64,000 nucleotides of DNA, taken from assembly GCA_050949055.1 (NCBI GenBank), contig JBMNFA010000001.1:434001-498000 (forward strand), given 5' to 3'. A program made the translations under genes and the position numbers. Of this stretch, positions 26,532 to 35,225 are shown one piece after another; within the stretch, counting starts at the first letter, position 1; every line of letters begins with the position of its first letter. The notes below the pieces were generated by a model. It worked only from the letters and a program-made list of their open reading frames with translations. It searched no databases and was not told the DNA's origin. This stretch comes from JAEZJZ01 sp050949055 (GTDB lineage: Bacteria > Bacillota > UBA994 > UBA5500).

Positions 26532-26840
26532 CTAGACTTGACCCTCCATCAGTTGCTGGAACCTTGTGGCAAAACCCTTGTCCAGCACCAGCAACGCTGC
26601 CCGCTGACTCTGGCCTACCGCATGGCCCAAAGCACTCTTACTGTAAGCAACACAACAGTCCACAGAACGGCGCTTGGCTGTAGCGTGCAGCCGCTCTGCA
26701 GTATTGGCAGAAGCGTCGGCCGCCAAAATCAACAGCGCGCCGCGCCCTGCCCTGAGCGCCTGTAAACACGGGTATTCTCCCGCCACCAACGCTCTAGCCC
26801 GCCAGCATATTCCCAATAACTGCAAGAATGGGTCGCTCAT
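26532..26840 (-). CDS. ylxQ: L7Ae-like ribosomal protein YlxQ
   Basis: This 102-residue protein of the L7Ae/L30e RNA-binding family belongs to the group that recognises kink-turn RNA. It has the pattern LLGICWRARALVAGEYP, LLILAADASANTAERL and the C-terminal helix. The ATG at 26840 overlaps the rnpM stop by four bases, which supports this start. The position between rnpM and infB is the same as in Bacillus. Its precise RNA target is unknown. Confidence 0.88.
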   Translation of the reverse strand: MSDPFLQLLGICWRARALVAGEYPCLQALRAGRGALLILAADASANTAERLHATAKRRSVDCCVAYSKSALGHAVGQSQRAALLVLDKGFATRFQQLMEGQV

Positions 26841-27109
26841 TCGCTGCCTGGCCGCACCGACTGCCGCAAGCGTTCCGCCATTTCCGCATCCAGGTTGACT
26901 TCCAGGGCCTTGCTCAGGCGATCGCCCTTCAGGGCCAGCTCCAGGCACCCACTGTCAGGGCAGATGTACGCGCCTCGACCGGATTTCTTGCCGGTTGAGT
27001 CCAGCAGCACCTCGCCGTCTGGGGTGCGCACTACCCGCAGCAACTCGCGCTTCGGGCGCATTTCCTTGCAGCCAACGCACATACGCATGGGCACCTTGCG
27101 CGTTCTCAT
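26837..27109 (-). CDS. rnpM: RNase P modulator RnpM (YlxR)
   Basis: This 90-residue protein of the YlxR family is reported to bind the RNase P RNA. The family signature is clear: PMRMCVGCKEMRPKRELLRVV and GKKSGRGAYICPDSGCLE, with cysteines in CVGC and CPDSGC. The ATG at 27109 is the last in frame before the conserved region and follows the nusA stop by four bases. It is strictly cotranscribed with nusA and infB. Confidence 0.9.
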   Translation of the reverse strand: MRTRKVPMRMCVGCKEMRPKRELLRVVRTPDGEVLLDSTGKKSGRGAYICPDSGCLELALKGDRLSKALEVNLDAEMAERLRQSVRPGSE

Positions 27110-27113
27110 CTGT

Positions 27114-28163
27114 TCACTCCCCCTCTGCCTCAGCAGCCTGGGTCTCACTCTTGATATCTATCTTCCAGGCGGTCATCTTCGCCGCCAAACGGGCATTCTG
27201 CCCTTCCTTACCAATGGCCAAAGAGAGCTGGTAATCGGGCACTACCACGCGGGCGATTTTGGCCGCCTCATCAACCTGTACTGCAGTCACTTTGGCCGGA
27301 CTGAGCGAATTGGCCACATACTGAGCCGGATCCGGATCATACTGTACCACATCGATCTTCTCACCTTTTAGCTCATTGACGATGGTTTGAATACGCATGC
27401 CGCGGGGACCGACACAGGCCCCAACAGCATCCACCTTGGGATCTTTGGAGTAGACTGCGATTTTTGAGCGCGAGCCTGCCTCGCGGGCCAAACCTCTCAG
27501 TTCCACAATGCCGTCGTGAATCTCAGGCACCTCCAACTCCAACAGCCGCTTCAGCAACCCAGGGTGGCTGCGGGATACGAGAATTTGAGGGCCCTTGGTT
27601 GTCCGCCGCACCTCCAATATGAAGGCCTTCAGACGGTCGCCCGGGCGATAACGCTCCCCTGGCACCTGTTCTGACGGGAGCAACACTGCCTCGGTCTTGT
27701 TCAACTCGATGTACACGTTCTTGCCCTCGATGTGCGTGACCACACCGGTGACGATATCCTGTTCCCGGTTGGTGTATTGATCGTACACCTGCCCCCGTTC
27801 AGCCTCGCGGATACGCTGCACCACCACTTGTTTGGCTGCCTGGGCAGCGATCCGGCCAAAATTGCGCGGAGTCACCTCAGTGAGCACCACATCCCCCAGC
27901 GCGTGGGTGGGGCTGAGCTCAGCCGCATCAGCCAGGCTGATCTCCAGCAGCGGGTCTTGGACTTCCTCCACCACCGTCCGTTGTCCATAAACATGGATCT
28001 CACCGGTGTCCCGGTTGATGTCGATCTTTACATTCTGAGCGGTGCCAAAATTGCGCTTGTAGGCGGAGCTAAGAGCCGCCTCGATGGCATCGAAGAGGAC
28101 CGATTCCTCTATTCCTTTTTCTCTCGCTATATCATGAATAGCTTGGATGAACTCGGCATTCAA
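27114..28163 (-). CDS. nusA: Transcription termination/antitermination protein NusA
   Basis: NusA binds RNA polymerase and modulates pausing, termination and antitermination. The 349-residue protein has the N-terminal polymerase-binding domain (to ~residue 125), an S1 domain with GVVTHIEGKNVYIELN, and two KH domains, including VGACVGPRGMRIQTIV and LAIGKEGQNARLAAKMT. It lacks the acidic repeats of E. coli NusA, as expected for a Firmicute. Confidence 0.96.
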   Translation of the reverse strand: MNAEFIQAIHDIAREKGIEESVLFDAIEAALSSAYKRNFGTAQNVKIDINRDTGEIHVYGQRTVVEEVQDPLLEISLADAAELSPTHALGDVVLTEVTPRNFGRIAAQAAKQVVVQRIREAERGQVYDQYTNREQDIVTGVVTHIEGKNVYIELNKTEAVLLPSEQVPGERYRPGDRLKAFILEVRRTTKGPQILVSRSHPGLLKRLLELEVPEIHDGIVELRGLAREAGSRSKIAVYSKDPKVDAVGACVGPRGMRIQTIVNELKGEKIDVVQYDPDPAQYVANSLSPAKVTAVQVDEAAKIARVVVPDYQLSLAIGKEGQNARLAAKMTAWKIDIKSETQAAEAEGE

Positions 28164-28180
28164 TTTCCGTTAGCCCCCTC

Positions 28181-28651
28181 CTAAAACTTGATAGCCAACC
28201 TGGCCTTGCTGATAGAATCGCGAGCAATCCGCAGTTTGGCGCCCTCCTCTGTTTCCAAGAGTACCCAACCGTCCTCGAGCCCGCGCAGATAACCGTAGAC
28301 CTCATCCTTGCCGATCTCTGGCATCTGCTGTTTGGTGCGAATCAAGGCGTAGCGGCCCTGGAAATGCAGGAATTCGCGATCGCTCTTCAACGGACGCTCG
28401 GCACCAGGTGAGGAAACCTCCAGCACATAACTGCCATTAATTGTGTCCTGTTCATCCAACAGCTGACCAATATCGCGGGCCAAAGCCTGGCAGTCCTCTA
28501 CCCGCACCCCTTGCTCCTTGTCTATGTAGACAGTTAAGGTGCGGCGGCGGAAAGCGGTACCGAAAGCCACATCCACCAGAACATAGCCTTTTTCATTCAC
28601 CAGTGGTTCAATCAATCTGAGGATCTCTCGGATACCAGCGGATTTTGTCAC
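28181..28651 (-). CDS. rimP: Ribosome maturation factor RimP
   Basis: RimP assists 30S assembly. The protein is 156 residues from a GTG at 28651, the same length as the Bacillus protein; the family segments EKGYVLVDVAF, DIGQLLDEQD and VLEVSSPGAERPL are present. AAAGG lies ten bases upstream of the GTG. A TTG at 28675 has no ribosome site. It is the first gene of the rimP-nusA-rnpM-ylxQ-infB-rbfA-nrnA-truB-ribF operon. Confidence 0.92.
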   Translation of the reverse strand: MTKSAGIREILRLIEPLVNEKGYVLVDVAFGTAFRRRTLTVYIDKEQGVRVEDCQALARDIGQLLDEQDTINGSYVLEVSSPGAERPLKSDREFLHFQGRYALIRTKQQMPEIGKDEVYGYLRGLEDGWVLLETEEGAKLRIARDSISKARLAIKF

Positions 28652-28729
28652 CAGCGCGCACCCTTTCTTTGCCAATTACTTAGCCCATAATGACAGTTGT
28701 AGCGCCGCCCTAGCGGCAAATAAGCGAAA

Positions 28730-28747
28730 GAGTGGGAACCCCCACTC
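28730..28747 (-). terminator. Hairpin between mgtC-like gene and rimP
   Basis: GAGTGGG pairs with CCCACTC around a 4-base loop, followed on the minus strand by TTTCGCTTATTTG. It is either the terminator of the MgtC-like gene or, since a promoter lies just upstream, a hairpin at the 5' end of the rimP transcript. Confidence 0.55.
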
Positions 28748-28759
28748 TCTGCCAGCGGT

Positions 28760-28788
28760 ATTGTATCATACTGCCTATCCGATCGCAA
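28760..28788 (-). promoter_or_regulatory. Promoter of the rimP-nusA-infB operon
   Basis: The minus strand reads TTGCGA, exactly 17 bases, then TACAAT. Transcription would start near 28753, about 100 bases before the rimP GTG. Confidence 0.65.
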
Positions 28789-28817
28789 GTCGGCGCAGAA
28801 CCTGGTGGTTAGGGTTG

Positions 28818-29513
28818 TCAATCACGGCTGCTTACCTCCGCGACTCCGTTCAGCTCAGTCAGTTCTGAGACCAATTGATTCAGTGCCAGCTCTGCTGGAA
28901 GCTTCACCTGCAGCAGAACCTGCGCGTGTCCATCATCACTCTCTTCTCTATGCACTTGCACATTGAGGATAGATACATTGTGCCTGCCCATAAAGGATGC
29001 GATTGCCCCCAGTTGTCCGGGCCGATCGGCTGCCAGGACCATCAACGAGTGATACTGGGAACGAGAGAAGAGGCGCCTCTGCAGCAGTCCCAGAGCCGAT
29101 AAGGAAACGTAGACCAGAATGGTCGTGATCACCGCGCCTGCGTAGAATCCCGCTCCGGCCGCCAGCCCGATCCCGGATACGACCCAGAGGGAGGCTGCAG
29201 TAGTCAGGCCTCGAATAGTATTTCCATCTTTGAGGATAGTCCCTGCCCCCAAGAATCCGATGCCGCTGACCACCTGCGCTGCCAATCGGGCCGGGTCCGA
29301 CAAACGGCCGATGGCTGCGTATTGCTCGAAGCCATAGATGGACACCAGCATCACCAACGCCGAGCCTGTCGCCACCAGGGTGTGGGTGCGAAAACCGGCC
29401 GGTCGGTTGATGCTTTCCCGCTGCAGACCGATAACGCCGCCCAAGAAAGCGGCCAGGAACAGCCTCAACCCTATGGTCACCTCAATGGACAACCGCCCCA
29501 CCCCCACCGGCAT
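28818..29513 (-). CDS. MgtC/SapB family membrane protein
   Basis: This 231-residue protein has an N-terminal membrane domain of about five helices with the family signature FLGGVIGLQRESINRPAGFRT, and a C-terminal soluble ACT-like domain (from ~residue 150, with QLGAIASFMGRHNVSILNVQ). MgtC proteins are associated with magnesium limitation and modulation of the F-type ATPase in pathogens. The role in this organism is not evident from context; it is flanked by a glycosyltransferase and the rimP promoter. Confidence 0.85.
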   Translation of the reverse strand: MPVGVGRLSIEVTIGLRLFLAAFLGGVIGLQRESINRPAGFRTHTLVATGSALVMLVSIYGFEQYAAIGRLSDPARLAAQVVSGIGFLGAGTILKDGNTIRGLTTAASLWVVSGIGLAAGAGFYAGAVITTILVYVSLSALGLLQRRLFSRSQYHSLMVLAADRPGQLGAIASFMGRHNVSILNVQVHREESDDGHAQVLLQVKLPAELALNQLVSELTELNGVAEVSSRD

Positions 29514-29527
29514 TGGCTACAGACAGT

Positions 29528-30154
29528 CTACTGGGCCAGAGCACGCACTATGTCCCAATACATGCGCAAGCGCCGTGTGAAGCCATCCAGCAGCCCGAAT
29601 TTCTCCTCCTTGGTTACCTGCGATACTTCGGGCAAGATCACCTCTTGATAAGCGATCCCGTTTGATTTCACGAAACGGGTGAGGGCAACCTCTACCCCGA
29701 ACCCCAACTCGTCCAAACTGGGTAACTGCCTGAGGATGCTGCGCTTAATCGCCCGCTGTCCAGAGAGAAAAGGTGTAATCTTCTGGGCCAAATCAGTGGC
29801 CGCTCTGCCGTGGTCAAAGACCCCCAGGGTCATATCCACCTGGCCGCTGATCACCGGTGCCAGGAGTGTGTCAATGTGAGCACTGGTCAAACCGATCAGG
29901 TCGGCATCCAAGAACAGAATAACCTCACTGTCGGTACGCTGCAGGCCCGCTTGGATCGCCGCACCCTTACCCCGGTTACATCCCATCTCTAACACAACGG
30001 CCCCGGCCGACTCCGCCATCTGGCTGGTGTGGTCCTCTGAACCGTCGTTGACTACGACCACCTGATCGATGTACTTGGAATTCTGTGCGGCAGTGACCAC
30101 TCGGGCGATAGTCTTTTCTTCGTTATAAGCTGGAATGATAGCTATCGTTCGCAT
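29528..30154 (-). CDS. Family 2 glycosyltransferase
   Basis: This 208-residue GT-A fold glycosyltransferase has IAIIPAYNEEKTIARVV at the N-terminus, VVNDGSEDHT, GKGAAIQAGL and the metal-binding DxD in FLDADLIGL. It has no membrane segment and resembles the catalytic domain of dolichol-phosphate-mannose synthase or glucosyl-phosphoglycerate synthase relatives. Donor and acceptor cannot be inferred. It sits 17 bases downstream of ispG and 14 bases upstream of the MgtC-like gene, suggesting cotranscription. Confidence 0.82.
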   Translation of the reverse strand: MRTIAIIPAYNEEKTIARVVTAAQNSKYIDQVVVVNDGSEDHTSQMAESAGAVVLEMGCNRGKGAAIQAGLQRTDSEVILFLDADLIGLTSAHIDTLLAPVISGQVDMTLGVFDHGRAATDLAQKITPFLSGQRAIKRSILRQLPSLDELGFGVEVALTRFVKSNGIAYQEVILPEVSQVTKEEKFGLLDGFTRRLRMYWDIVRALAQ

Positions 30155-30171
30155 TGTCTACCTCCCCGGTG

Positions 30172-31245
30172 CTAGGCGTTGCCCTTGCACCGTTTTACCA
30201 CTTCTGCATACAGGCGGTCCAAAGCGTGCTCCATTGGCACCTGATCGACGACTTCTCCTTGGACAAACAGCAGCGCCTTACCCGGTCCCAGCGCCAGCCC
30301 CAAATCCGCCTCTCTGGCTTCGCCGGGTCCGTTGACGCCACACCCCATGATGGCTACCCGCAAATCGCCGGAAAGGCCAGCGATCCTCTGCTCAAAGGCC
30401 TCGGTGAGGCCAATTAGATCCCCCGGAGTGCGGGCGCAGGTAGGACAACTGGTGACGCTGATTCCTGATGCTCGCAGATTAAGGGCACGCAGCAGTTCCA
30501 TACCCACCCTGGCCTCTTCCACTGGGTCAGCAGTCAGTGATACCCGGATGGTCTCGCCAATGCCAGAGGCTAGCAGGGACCCGATTCCGACAGCGGAATG
30601 GATGGTACCACGCCAGGTGGTTCCGGCCTCCGTTACCCCGACATGAAAGGGCCAGTCCAACTGAACAGCAGCCAAACGGTAGGCGAGGATCGTATTGACC
30701 ACACTGCTGGACTTGAAGGAAAACACCAGTTGGTCAAAACCTTGTTCCAGGATTCGCTCCAGATAGAGCACACCAGCCTCTACCAACGCCTGGGGGGTCG
30801 GTTGGCCATATTTCTTCAGCAACGAAGCGGGCAGGGAACCGCCGTTGACACCAATACGAATGGCGGCATCGTGTTCCTTTGCCGCCGCAACTACCTGGGC
30901 CACCCGCTCCCAGCTACCGATATTGCCCGGGTTGATCCGGATCTTTTGTGCACCGGCCTGGATGGAGGCGATCGCCAAGCGATAGTCGAAGTGAATGTCG
31001 GCCACAATCGGACAAGGAGACTGGCGCACAATCTCCCGCAACGATTGCACGGCCTGTTGATCGGGTACTGAAACCCGCACCAAATCACAGCCGGCCTCCA
31101 CCAATCGTTCTATCTGAGCTACTGTTGCGCTGATATCGCGAGTATCCACATTGGTCATCGACTGCAGCAAAACAGGGGCATCACCGCCTAGTTGCAGATC
31201 GCCTATTTGCACCGTCCTGGTTTGGCGACGAGCACTCGTTAACAT
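30172..31245 (-). CDS. ispG: 4-hydroxy-3-methylbut-2-enyl diphosphate synthase
   Basis: IspG (GcpE) converts MEcPP to HMBPP in the MEP isoprenoid pathway using a 4Fe-4S cluster. The 357-residue protein has the TIM-barrel N-terminal half (LLQSMTNVDTRD, ADIHFDYRLA) and the C-terminal cluster ligands in SCPTCART and IMGCGVNGPGEA. It follows rseP and dxr, the standard clustering of the MEP pathway with membrane biogenesis genes. Confidence 0.95.
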   Translation of the reverse strand: MLTSARRQTRTVQIGDLQLGGDAPVLLQSMTNVDTRDISATVAQIERLVEAGCDLVRVSVPDQQAVQSLREIVRQSPCPIVADIHFDYRLAIASIQAGAQKIRINPGNIGSWERVAQVVAAAKEHDAAIRIGVNGGSLPASLLKKYGQPTPQALVEAGVLYLERILEQGFDQLVFSFKSSSVVNTILAYRLAAVQLDWPFHVGVTEAGTTWRGTIHSAVGIGSLLASGIGETIRVSLTADPVEEARVGMELLRALNLRASGISVTSCPTCARTPGDLIGLTEAFEQRIAGLSGDLRVAIMGCGVNGPGEAREADLGLALGPGKALLFVQGEVVDQVPMEHALDRLYAEVVKRCKGNA

Positions 31246-31269
31246 CGCTACTCACTCTCCGCCCGTTAG

Positions 31270-32295
31270 CTAGAATATATTCAGTCGCTGTAGATCCTTA
31301 AAGGTAATCAAGACCATAAACACCATCAGCAGTACAAAGCCCAAGAAGTGCACCATGTTCTCCTTTTCAGGGTCGACCGGCTTCCCTCGCACCGCCTCGA
31401 TCAGGAAAAAGACCAGTCTGCTGCCATCCAGGGCAGGTATGGGCAACAGATTGAACAACCCCAATTGAATGCTGATAATGGCAGCAAAGGTGAGCAAATT
31501 GACAAAGCCTGTGCGCGCCACTTCGCCCACCATCACAATCATCCCGATCGGTCCTGCTCCTTCCGCAGGGATTTTTCCTGTGACCATGTTGCTGAGGATG
31601 CTGATGATCTGATCGGTAAACCAGACGGTCTCTTGCCAGCCCATGGCGATAGAACCCAGGAAGCTGAAACGCTCGCTCTGGGGTCCGATGCCAATCATCA
31701 CCTGGCCAGTCTCCTGATCAGCCCACGGGGTTATCGGGAAGCTCAGTTGCTGTCCTGCCCGCTCAACGACGATGGTGGTCTGTTGACCATCCCAGTCGGC
31801 TACCAGCGGCTGTATGTCCTGCCACCGTTCGACCGGCTGGCCGGCAATGCTGACGATGCGATCGCCCACCTCCAAGCCGGCAGCCGCCGCCGGCCAGCCT
31901 GGAGATAGCGCGCCGACCAGCGGCTGTTCTGACGGCACGCCCATAAACATGAAGACCACCGCGAAGATCAGCGCGGCCAACAGGAAATTGGTCAGCGGCC
32001 CAGCCACACTGACTAAGGCCCTGGCATAAAGCGGCTTCTTGTCGTAGCGGCGATGGTCGGGAACCAGATTGTTCGCTTCGTCCACATCCTCCCCCGCCAT
32101 CCGCGCAAATCCTCCGATGGGAAGTAAGCGCAGCGAATAGCGCGTTTCGCCCACTTGCCGGGATAGGACCAACGGACCCATACCAACTGCAAATTCCAAC
32201 ACCATGATACCAGATGCTTTGGCCGCCAGGAAATGCCCCAACTCATGGGCAAAGACCAACACGCCGATCATGATCACCGCTAGCAATATGGTCAT
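31270..32295 (-). CDS. rseP: Site-2 intramembrane zinc metalloprotease RseP/RasP
   Basis: This 341-residue site-2 protease cleaves membrane-embedded anti-sigma factors and signal-peptide remnants. It shows the zinc site HELGH at the start (FAHELGHFLAAKASGI), a PDZ domain at about residues 110-190, and the third ligand in LLPIPALDGSRLVF. About four membrane helices are present. It lies between dxr and ispG as in most Firmicutes. Confidence 0.94.
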   Translation of the reverse strand: MTILLAVIMIGVLVFAHELGHFLAAKASGIMVLEFAVGMGPLVLSRQVGETRYSLRLLPIGGFARMAGEDVDEANNLVPDHRRYDKKPLYARALVSVAGPLTNFLLAALIFAVVFMFMGVPSEQPLVGALSPGWPAAAAGLEVGDRIVSIAGQPVERWQDIQPLVADWDGQQTTIVVERAGQQLSFPITPWADQETGQVMIGIGPQSERFSFLGSIAMGWQETVWFTDQIISILSNMVTGKIPAEGAGPIGMIVMVGEVARTGFVNLLTFAAIISIQLGLFNLLPIPALDGSRLVFFLIEAVRGKPVDPEKENMVHFLGFVLLMVFMVLITFKDLQRLNIF

Positions 32296-32404
32296 CTAAT
32301 CACCTACCTACTCAGGGTTGTTGCCAAAAGTTGCCGCAACTATTCATCACCAAGGGCTTTCAGCTTAATTTATGCATCTATTGGACAGAAGTCGACCTGG
32401 CAAA

Positions 32405-33547
32405 TCAGCTCCTACTCCGCAACCAGCTCTCTGCCTCCTGTTCTGCCCTGCCGGCCAGTTCCAAAACGTGATCTATGCTGCAGAGGGCCTCCGGCTGGTG
32501 TCTAGCCAGCATTTCCGATACCAAGCGGGGGATGCCACTAAAGGGCAACTCACCTCGCTGAAAGGCCTCCACGGCCACCTCGTTGGCGGAATTGAGCACG
32601 ATGGGATAGCTCTGCCCAGCTTTCCCTGCTGCTTCAGCCAGCCCCAGGCAAGGAAAATCCTCCCTCCGCGGCGGCTGGAAGTGCAGTGCCCCGATCTGCT
32701 CCAACTGCAAACGGGGCCACGACCCAGGTGTTCTAGTGGGGTATGTCATGGCTACATGAATAGGTAGACGCATATCTGGAGGGGACAGTTGCGCCAGCAC
32801 CGATCCATCCACGAACTCGACCAAAGAGTGCACGATCGATTCCGGGTGAACTACTACATCTATACGGTCGTAATCGATGCCAAACAGCCAGTGGGCCTCG
32901 ATCACCTCCAACCCCTTATTCATCAGGGTAGCCGAGTCAATGGTTATTTTCTTTCCCATGCTCCAAGTGGGATGAGCCAGGGCGTCGTCCACAGTGACCG
33001 TAGCCAGCCGGTCGGTTGGCCAGTCGCGGAAAGGGCCGCCGGAGGCGGTTAGAATCAATCGCTGTACGGCAGCCGTAGGCCTATCGCCCAGACACTGCCA
33101 GAGCGCCGAGTGTTCGCTGTCCAGGGGCAGAATAGTTACTCCCCGTTCTTCGGCAGCCGAGATCAACAGCTGACCGGCGGTGACCAGGGCCTCTTTGTTG
33201 GCCAAGGCCAGCGTCGCCCCGCTTTGTACGGCGTTCCAGGTGGGCAGCAATCCCGCGATGCCGGAAATGGCTGCGACCACCAAGTCTGCCCCATGCTCCC
33301 GGGAAAAATGCTGTAGCGCTCCGGGACCAAAATGCAGTTTGGTGCTTCCGATCTGTTCTGTGTGGCCTTCGCCAGCGGCCAAGACAGCCCACTGGGGCTG
33401 GAAGCGGCGGATCTGTTGCTCCAACAGCTGGCGATTGTTGCCAGCGATCAGCCCCACCACCGGCACTCCTAGGTGTTCGGCCACCTGCAAAGTCTGGCGT
33501 CCGATGGAGCCAGTGCTGCCAAAGACGGCCACGCTCCTGTTGTCCAT
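32405..33547 (-). CDS. dxr: 1-deoxy-D-xylulose 5-phosphate reductoisomerase
   Basis: Dxr converts DXP to MEP, the second step of the MEP pathway. The 380-residue enzyme has the NADPH-binding VFGSTGSIGRQTL, LANKEALVTAG, and the metal/substrate site PLDSEHSALWQC; ASGGPFRDW and MGKKITIDSATLMNKGLE follow. Everything needed for activity is visible and the length is typical. It is downstream of cdsA in the uppS-cdsA-dxr-rseP-ispG series. Confidence 0.96.
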   Translation of the reverse strand: MDNRSVAVFGSTGSIGRQTLQVAEHLGVPVVGLIAGNNRQLLEQQIRRFQPQWAVLAAGEGHTEQIGSTKLHFGPGALQHFSREHGADLVVAAISGIAGLLPTWNAVQSGATLALANKEALVTAGQLLISAAEERGVTILPLDSEHSALWQCLGDRPTAAVQRLILTASGGPFRDWPTDRLATVTVDDALAHPTWSMGKKITIDSATLMNKGLEVIEAHWLFGIDYDRIDVVVHPESIVHSLVEFVDGSVLAQLSPPDMRLPIHVAMTYPTRTPGSWPRLQLEQIGALHFQPPRREDFPCLGLAEAAGKAGQSYPIVLNSANEVAVEAFQRGELPFSGIPRLVSEMLARHQPEALCSIDHVLELAGRAEQEAESWLRSRS

Positions 33548-33564
33548 GTACCAACCCTCCAGAT

Positions 33565-34365
33565 CTAAAGCACCAGATATTTGACGAAATAGTAGACGAA
33601 GATGGTGGCAAACAGCACTGAATCGATACGGTCAAGCAGCCCGCCATGCCCCGGCAGGAAACGCCCCGAGTCCTTGGCCTGATAGGCTCGCTTGATGGCC
33701 GACTCGGTCAGGTCTCCAAAGTGAGCCAGTAAGCCAACCACCACTCCAAACAGCAACGAGTATCCAATCCACATCGTGCGGTTGGAGCCCGGTTGCATGA
33801 TCGCAAACAGCAGCAGCGCAGCGATCAAGACGCTGCCCAGCAATCCGCCGAGCATCCCTTCCAGCGACTTCTTGGGCGAAATCTTGCCCCAGGGGCGCAC
33901 CCGGCCAAAACGGATGCCAGTAAAGAAGGCGCAGGTGTCGTAGCCCCAGGTGGTAATCAGCAATAGCGCAACGAAGCGCCAATCGCCTGTTTCAGTGCGC
34001 AACAGCAACAAATGCACTAGCGGCAAGGCGAGATAGAAGAAAGTAGTAATGGCCAACGCGGCAGATGTCCATTTGTTCGGCTGGAAATCGTTCAACTGCA
34101 CCAACAGTAAGACCAATAGGCTGCCGGCAAGGACGGGCATGATGGTGGTTGGTGCAAAGAAGGTCAGAACCAGAACCAGAGAGAGCAGAGCCAAACCAAC
34201 ATACTTGTAGGCGGTGACAGGCTGCTGCACCAACTGCTGCAGTTCCAGCCAGGCGAAGGCAGCAAACAGCACCAGCACCGCCAAAAACGGCAGCCCGCCA
34301 TAATAGACAGCCAGCAGCACCAGAGGCGCGACCAACAGGGCGCTGAATACCCTTTGTGAAATCAT
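33565..34365 (-). CDS. cdsA: Phosphatidate cytidylyltransferase
   Basis: CdsA makes CDP-diacylglycerol, the precursor used by PgsA at the other end of this window. The 266-residue protein is almost entirely hydrophobic, and the signature is at its C-terminal third: KKSLEGMLGGLLGS and HFGDLTESAIKRAYQAKDSG, then GHGGLLDRIDS. The ATG at 34365 is chosen since MISQRVFSALLVAPLVLL is a typical start; longer frames overlap uppS. Confidence 0.94.
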   Translation of the reverse strand: MISQRVFSALLVAPLVLLAVYYGGLPFLAVLVLFAAFAWLELQQLVQQPVTAYKYVGLALLSLVLVLTFFAPTTIMPVLAGSLLVLLLVQLNDFQPNKWTSAALAITTFFYLALPLVHLLLLRTETGDWRFVALLLITTWGYDTCAFFTGIRFGRVRPWGKISPKKSLEGMLGGLLGSVLIAALLLFAIMQPGSNRTMWIGYSLLFGVVVGLLAHFGDLTESAIKRAYQAKDSGRFLPGHGGLLDRIDSVLFATIFVYYFVKYLVL

Positions 34366-34384
34366 CTCACGTAACCCCTTATCC

Positions 34385-35173
34385 CTAATAGGAATGCTTG
34401 GCCTGGACACCGTCCTCGTGCCCGGCACCTGGAGGGACACTCTTCTTTTCTTCCGCTAGCCCCATGATCCCTCCGAAGCGCCTTTCCCTGCGGTTGTATG
34501 CTGCTACTATGGTGCGTAGGTCTGCAGGCGAAAACTCTGGCCAAAGCTTCTCTGAGAAGAACAGCTCGGCGTAGGCCACCTGCCAGAGTAGGAAGTTGCT
34601 GAGGCGCATCTCGTTACCGCAACGGATCAAAATGTCTGGGTCAGGAATGCCTGCTGTATACAGCTCAGCGGCCAGGTCCGCTTCTGTCACCCGCGGCAAT
34701 AGGCCGGCGGCCGCTTTCTTGGCTAATGCCCCCGCCGCCCGTACCAGTTCCGCGCGCCCTCCATAATTGAAGGCCATCAGCAACGTTAAGCGACGGTAGT
34801 CGACAGTCTCTGCCTGCATTCGCTGCAGGACCTCCCGCGTCTTCGTAGGGATCGGTGCTGGATCGCCGATCACCACCACGCGCACCTGGTTCTCGTGCAG
34901 CAGATGCCGCTCCCGGTCGTAGAACATGCCAGGCAGGCTCATCAGGTAATCCACCTCAGCCTGAGGGCGCTTCCAGTTTTCAGTAGAAAAGGCGTACAAG
35001 GTCAGGTACTGGACACCCAGGTTCAGACACTCCTGAATGATCCGGCGCATGTTCTCAGAACCCTGGCGATGCCCCACCATGCGTGGGAGCCCGCGAGCGT
35101 TAGCCCAACGGCCATTTCCGTCCATAACGATGGCAATATGTTCTGGAATGCCCTTCTGCTCTGACATCACCAT
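34385..35173 (-). CDS. uppS: Undecaprenyl diphosphate synthase (isoprenyl transferase)
   Basis: UppS adds cis-isoprene units to farnesyl diphosphate to form the C55 lipid carrier. The 262-residue protein has the catalytic aspartate motif IAIVMDGNGRWA, GHRQGSENMR, YAFSTENWKR and the C-terminal ERRFGG. The usual RTGGE/RTSGE loop reads RCGNEMRLSNFLL, keeping the Arg, Glu, Arg and Ser but changing the Thr-Gly. GGGAGGAG precedes the ATG. It is directly upstream of cdsA. Confidence 0.95.
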   Translation of the reverse strand: MVMSEQKGIPEHIAIVMDGNGRWANARGLPRMVGHRQGSENMRRIIQECLNLGVQYLTLYAFSTENWKRPQAEVDYLMSLPGMFYDRERHLLHENQVRVVVIGDPAPIPTKTREVLQRMQAETVDYRRLTLLMAFNYGGRAELVRAAGALAKKAAAGLLPRVTEADLAAELYTAGIPDPDILIRCGNEMRLSNFLLWQVAYAELFFSEKLWPEFSPADLRTIVAAYNRRERRFGGIMGLAEEKKSVPPGAGHEDGVQAKHSY

Positions 35174-35196
35174 CTAGTCTCCTCCCATAGCAAACG

Positions 35197-35217
35197 GCCC
35201 CCTGTTAAGCAGGGGGC
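35197..35217 (-). terminator. Intercistronic hairpin before uppS
   Basis: A perfect 8-bp stem, GCCCCCTG with CAGGGGGC, has a 5-base loop and lies between the 68-codon ORF and uppS. On the minus strand the tail is CGTTTGC, poor in T, so it may attenuate rather than fully terminate. Confidence 0.5.
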
Positions 35218-35225
35218 AGCCCACA

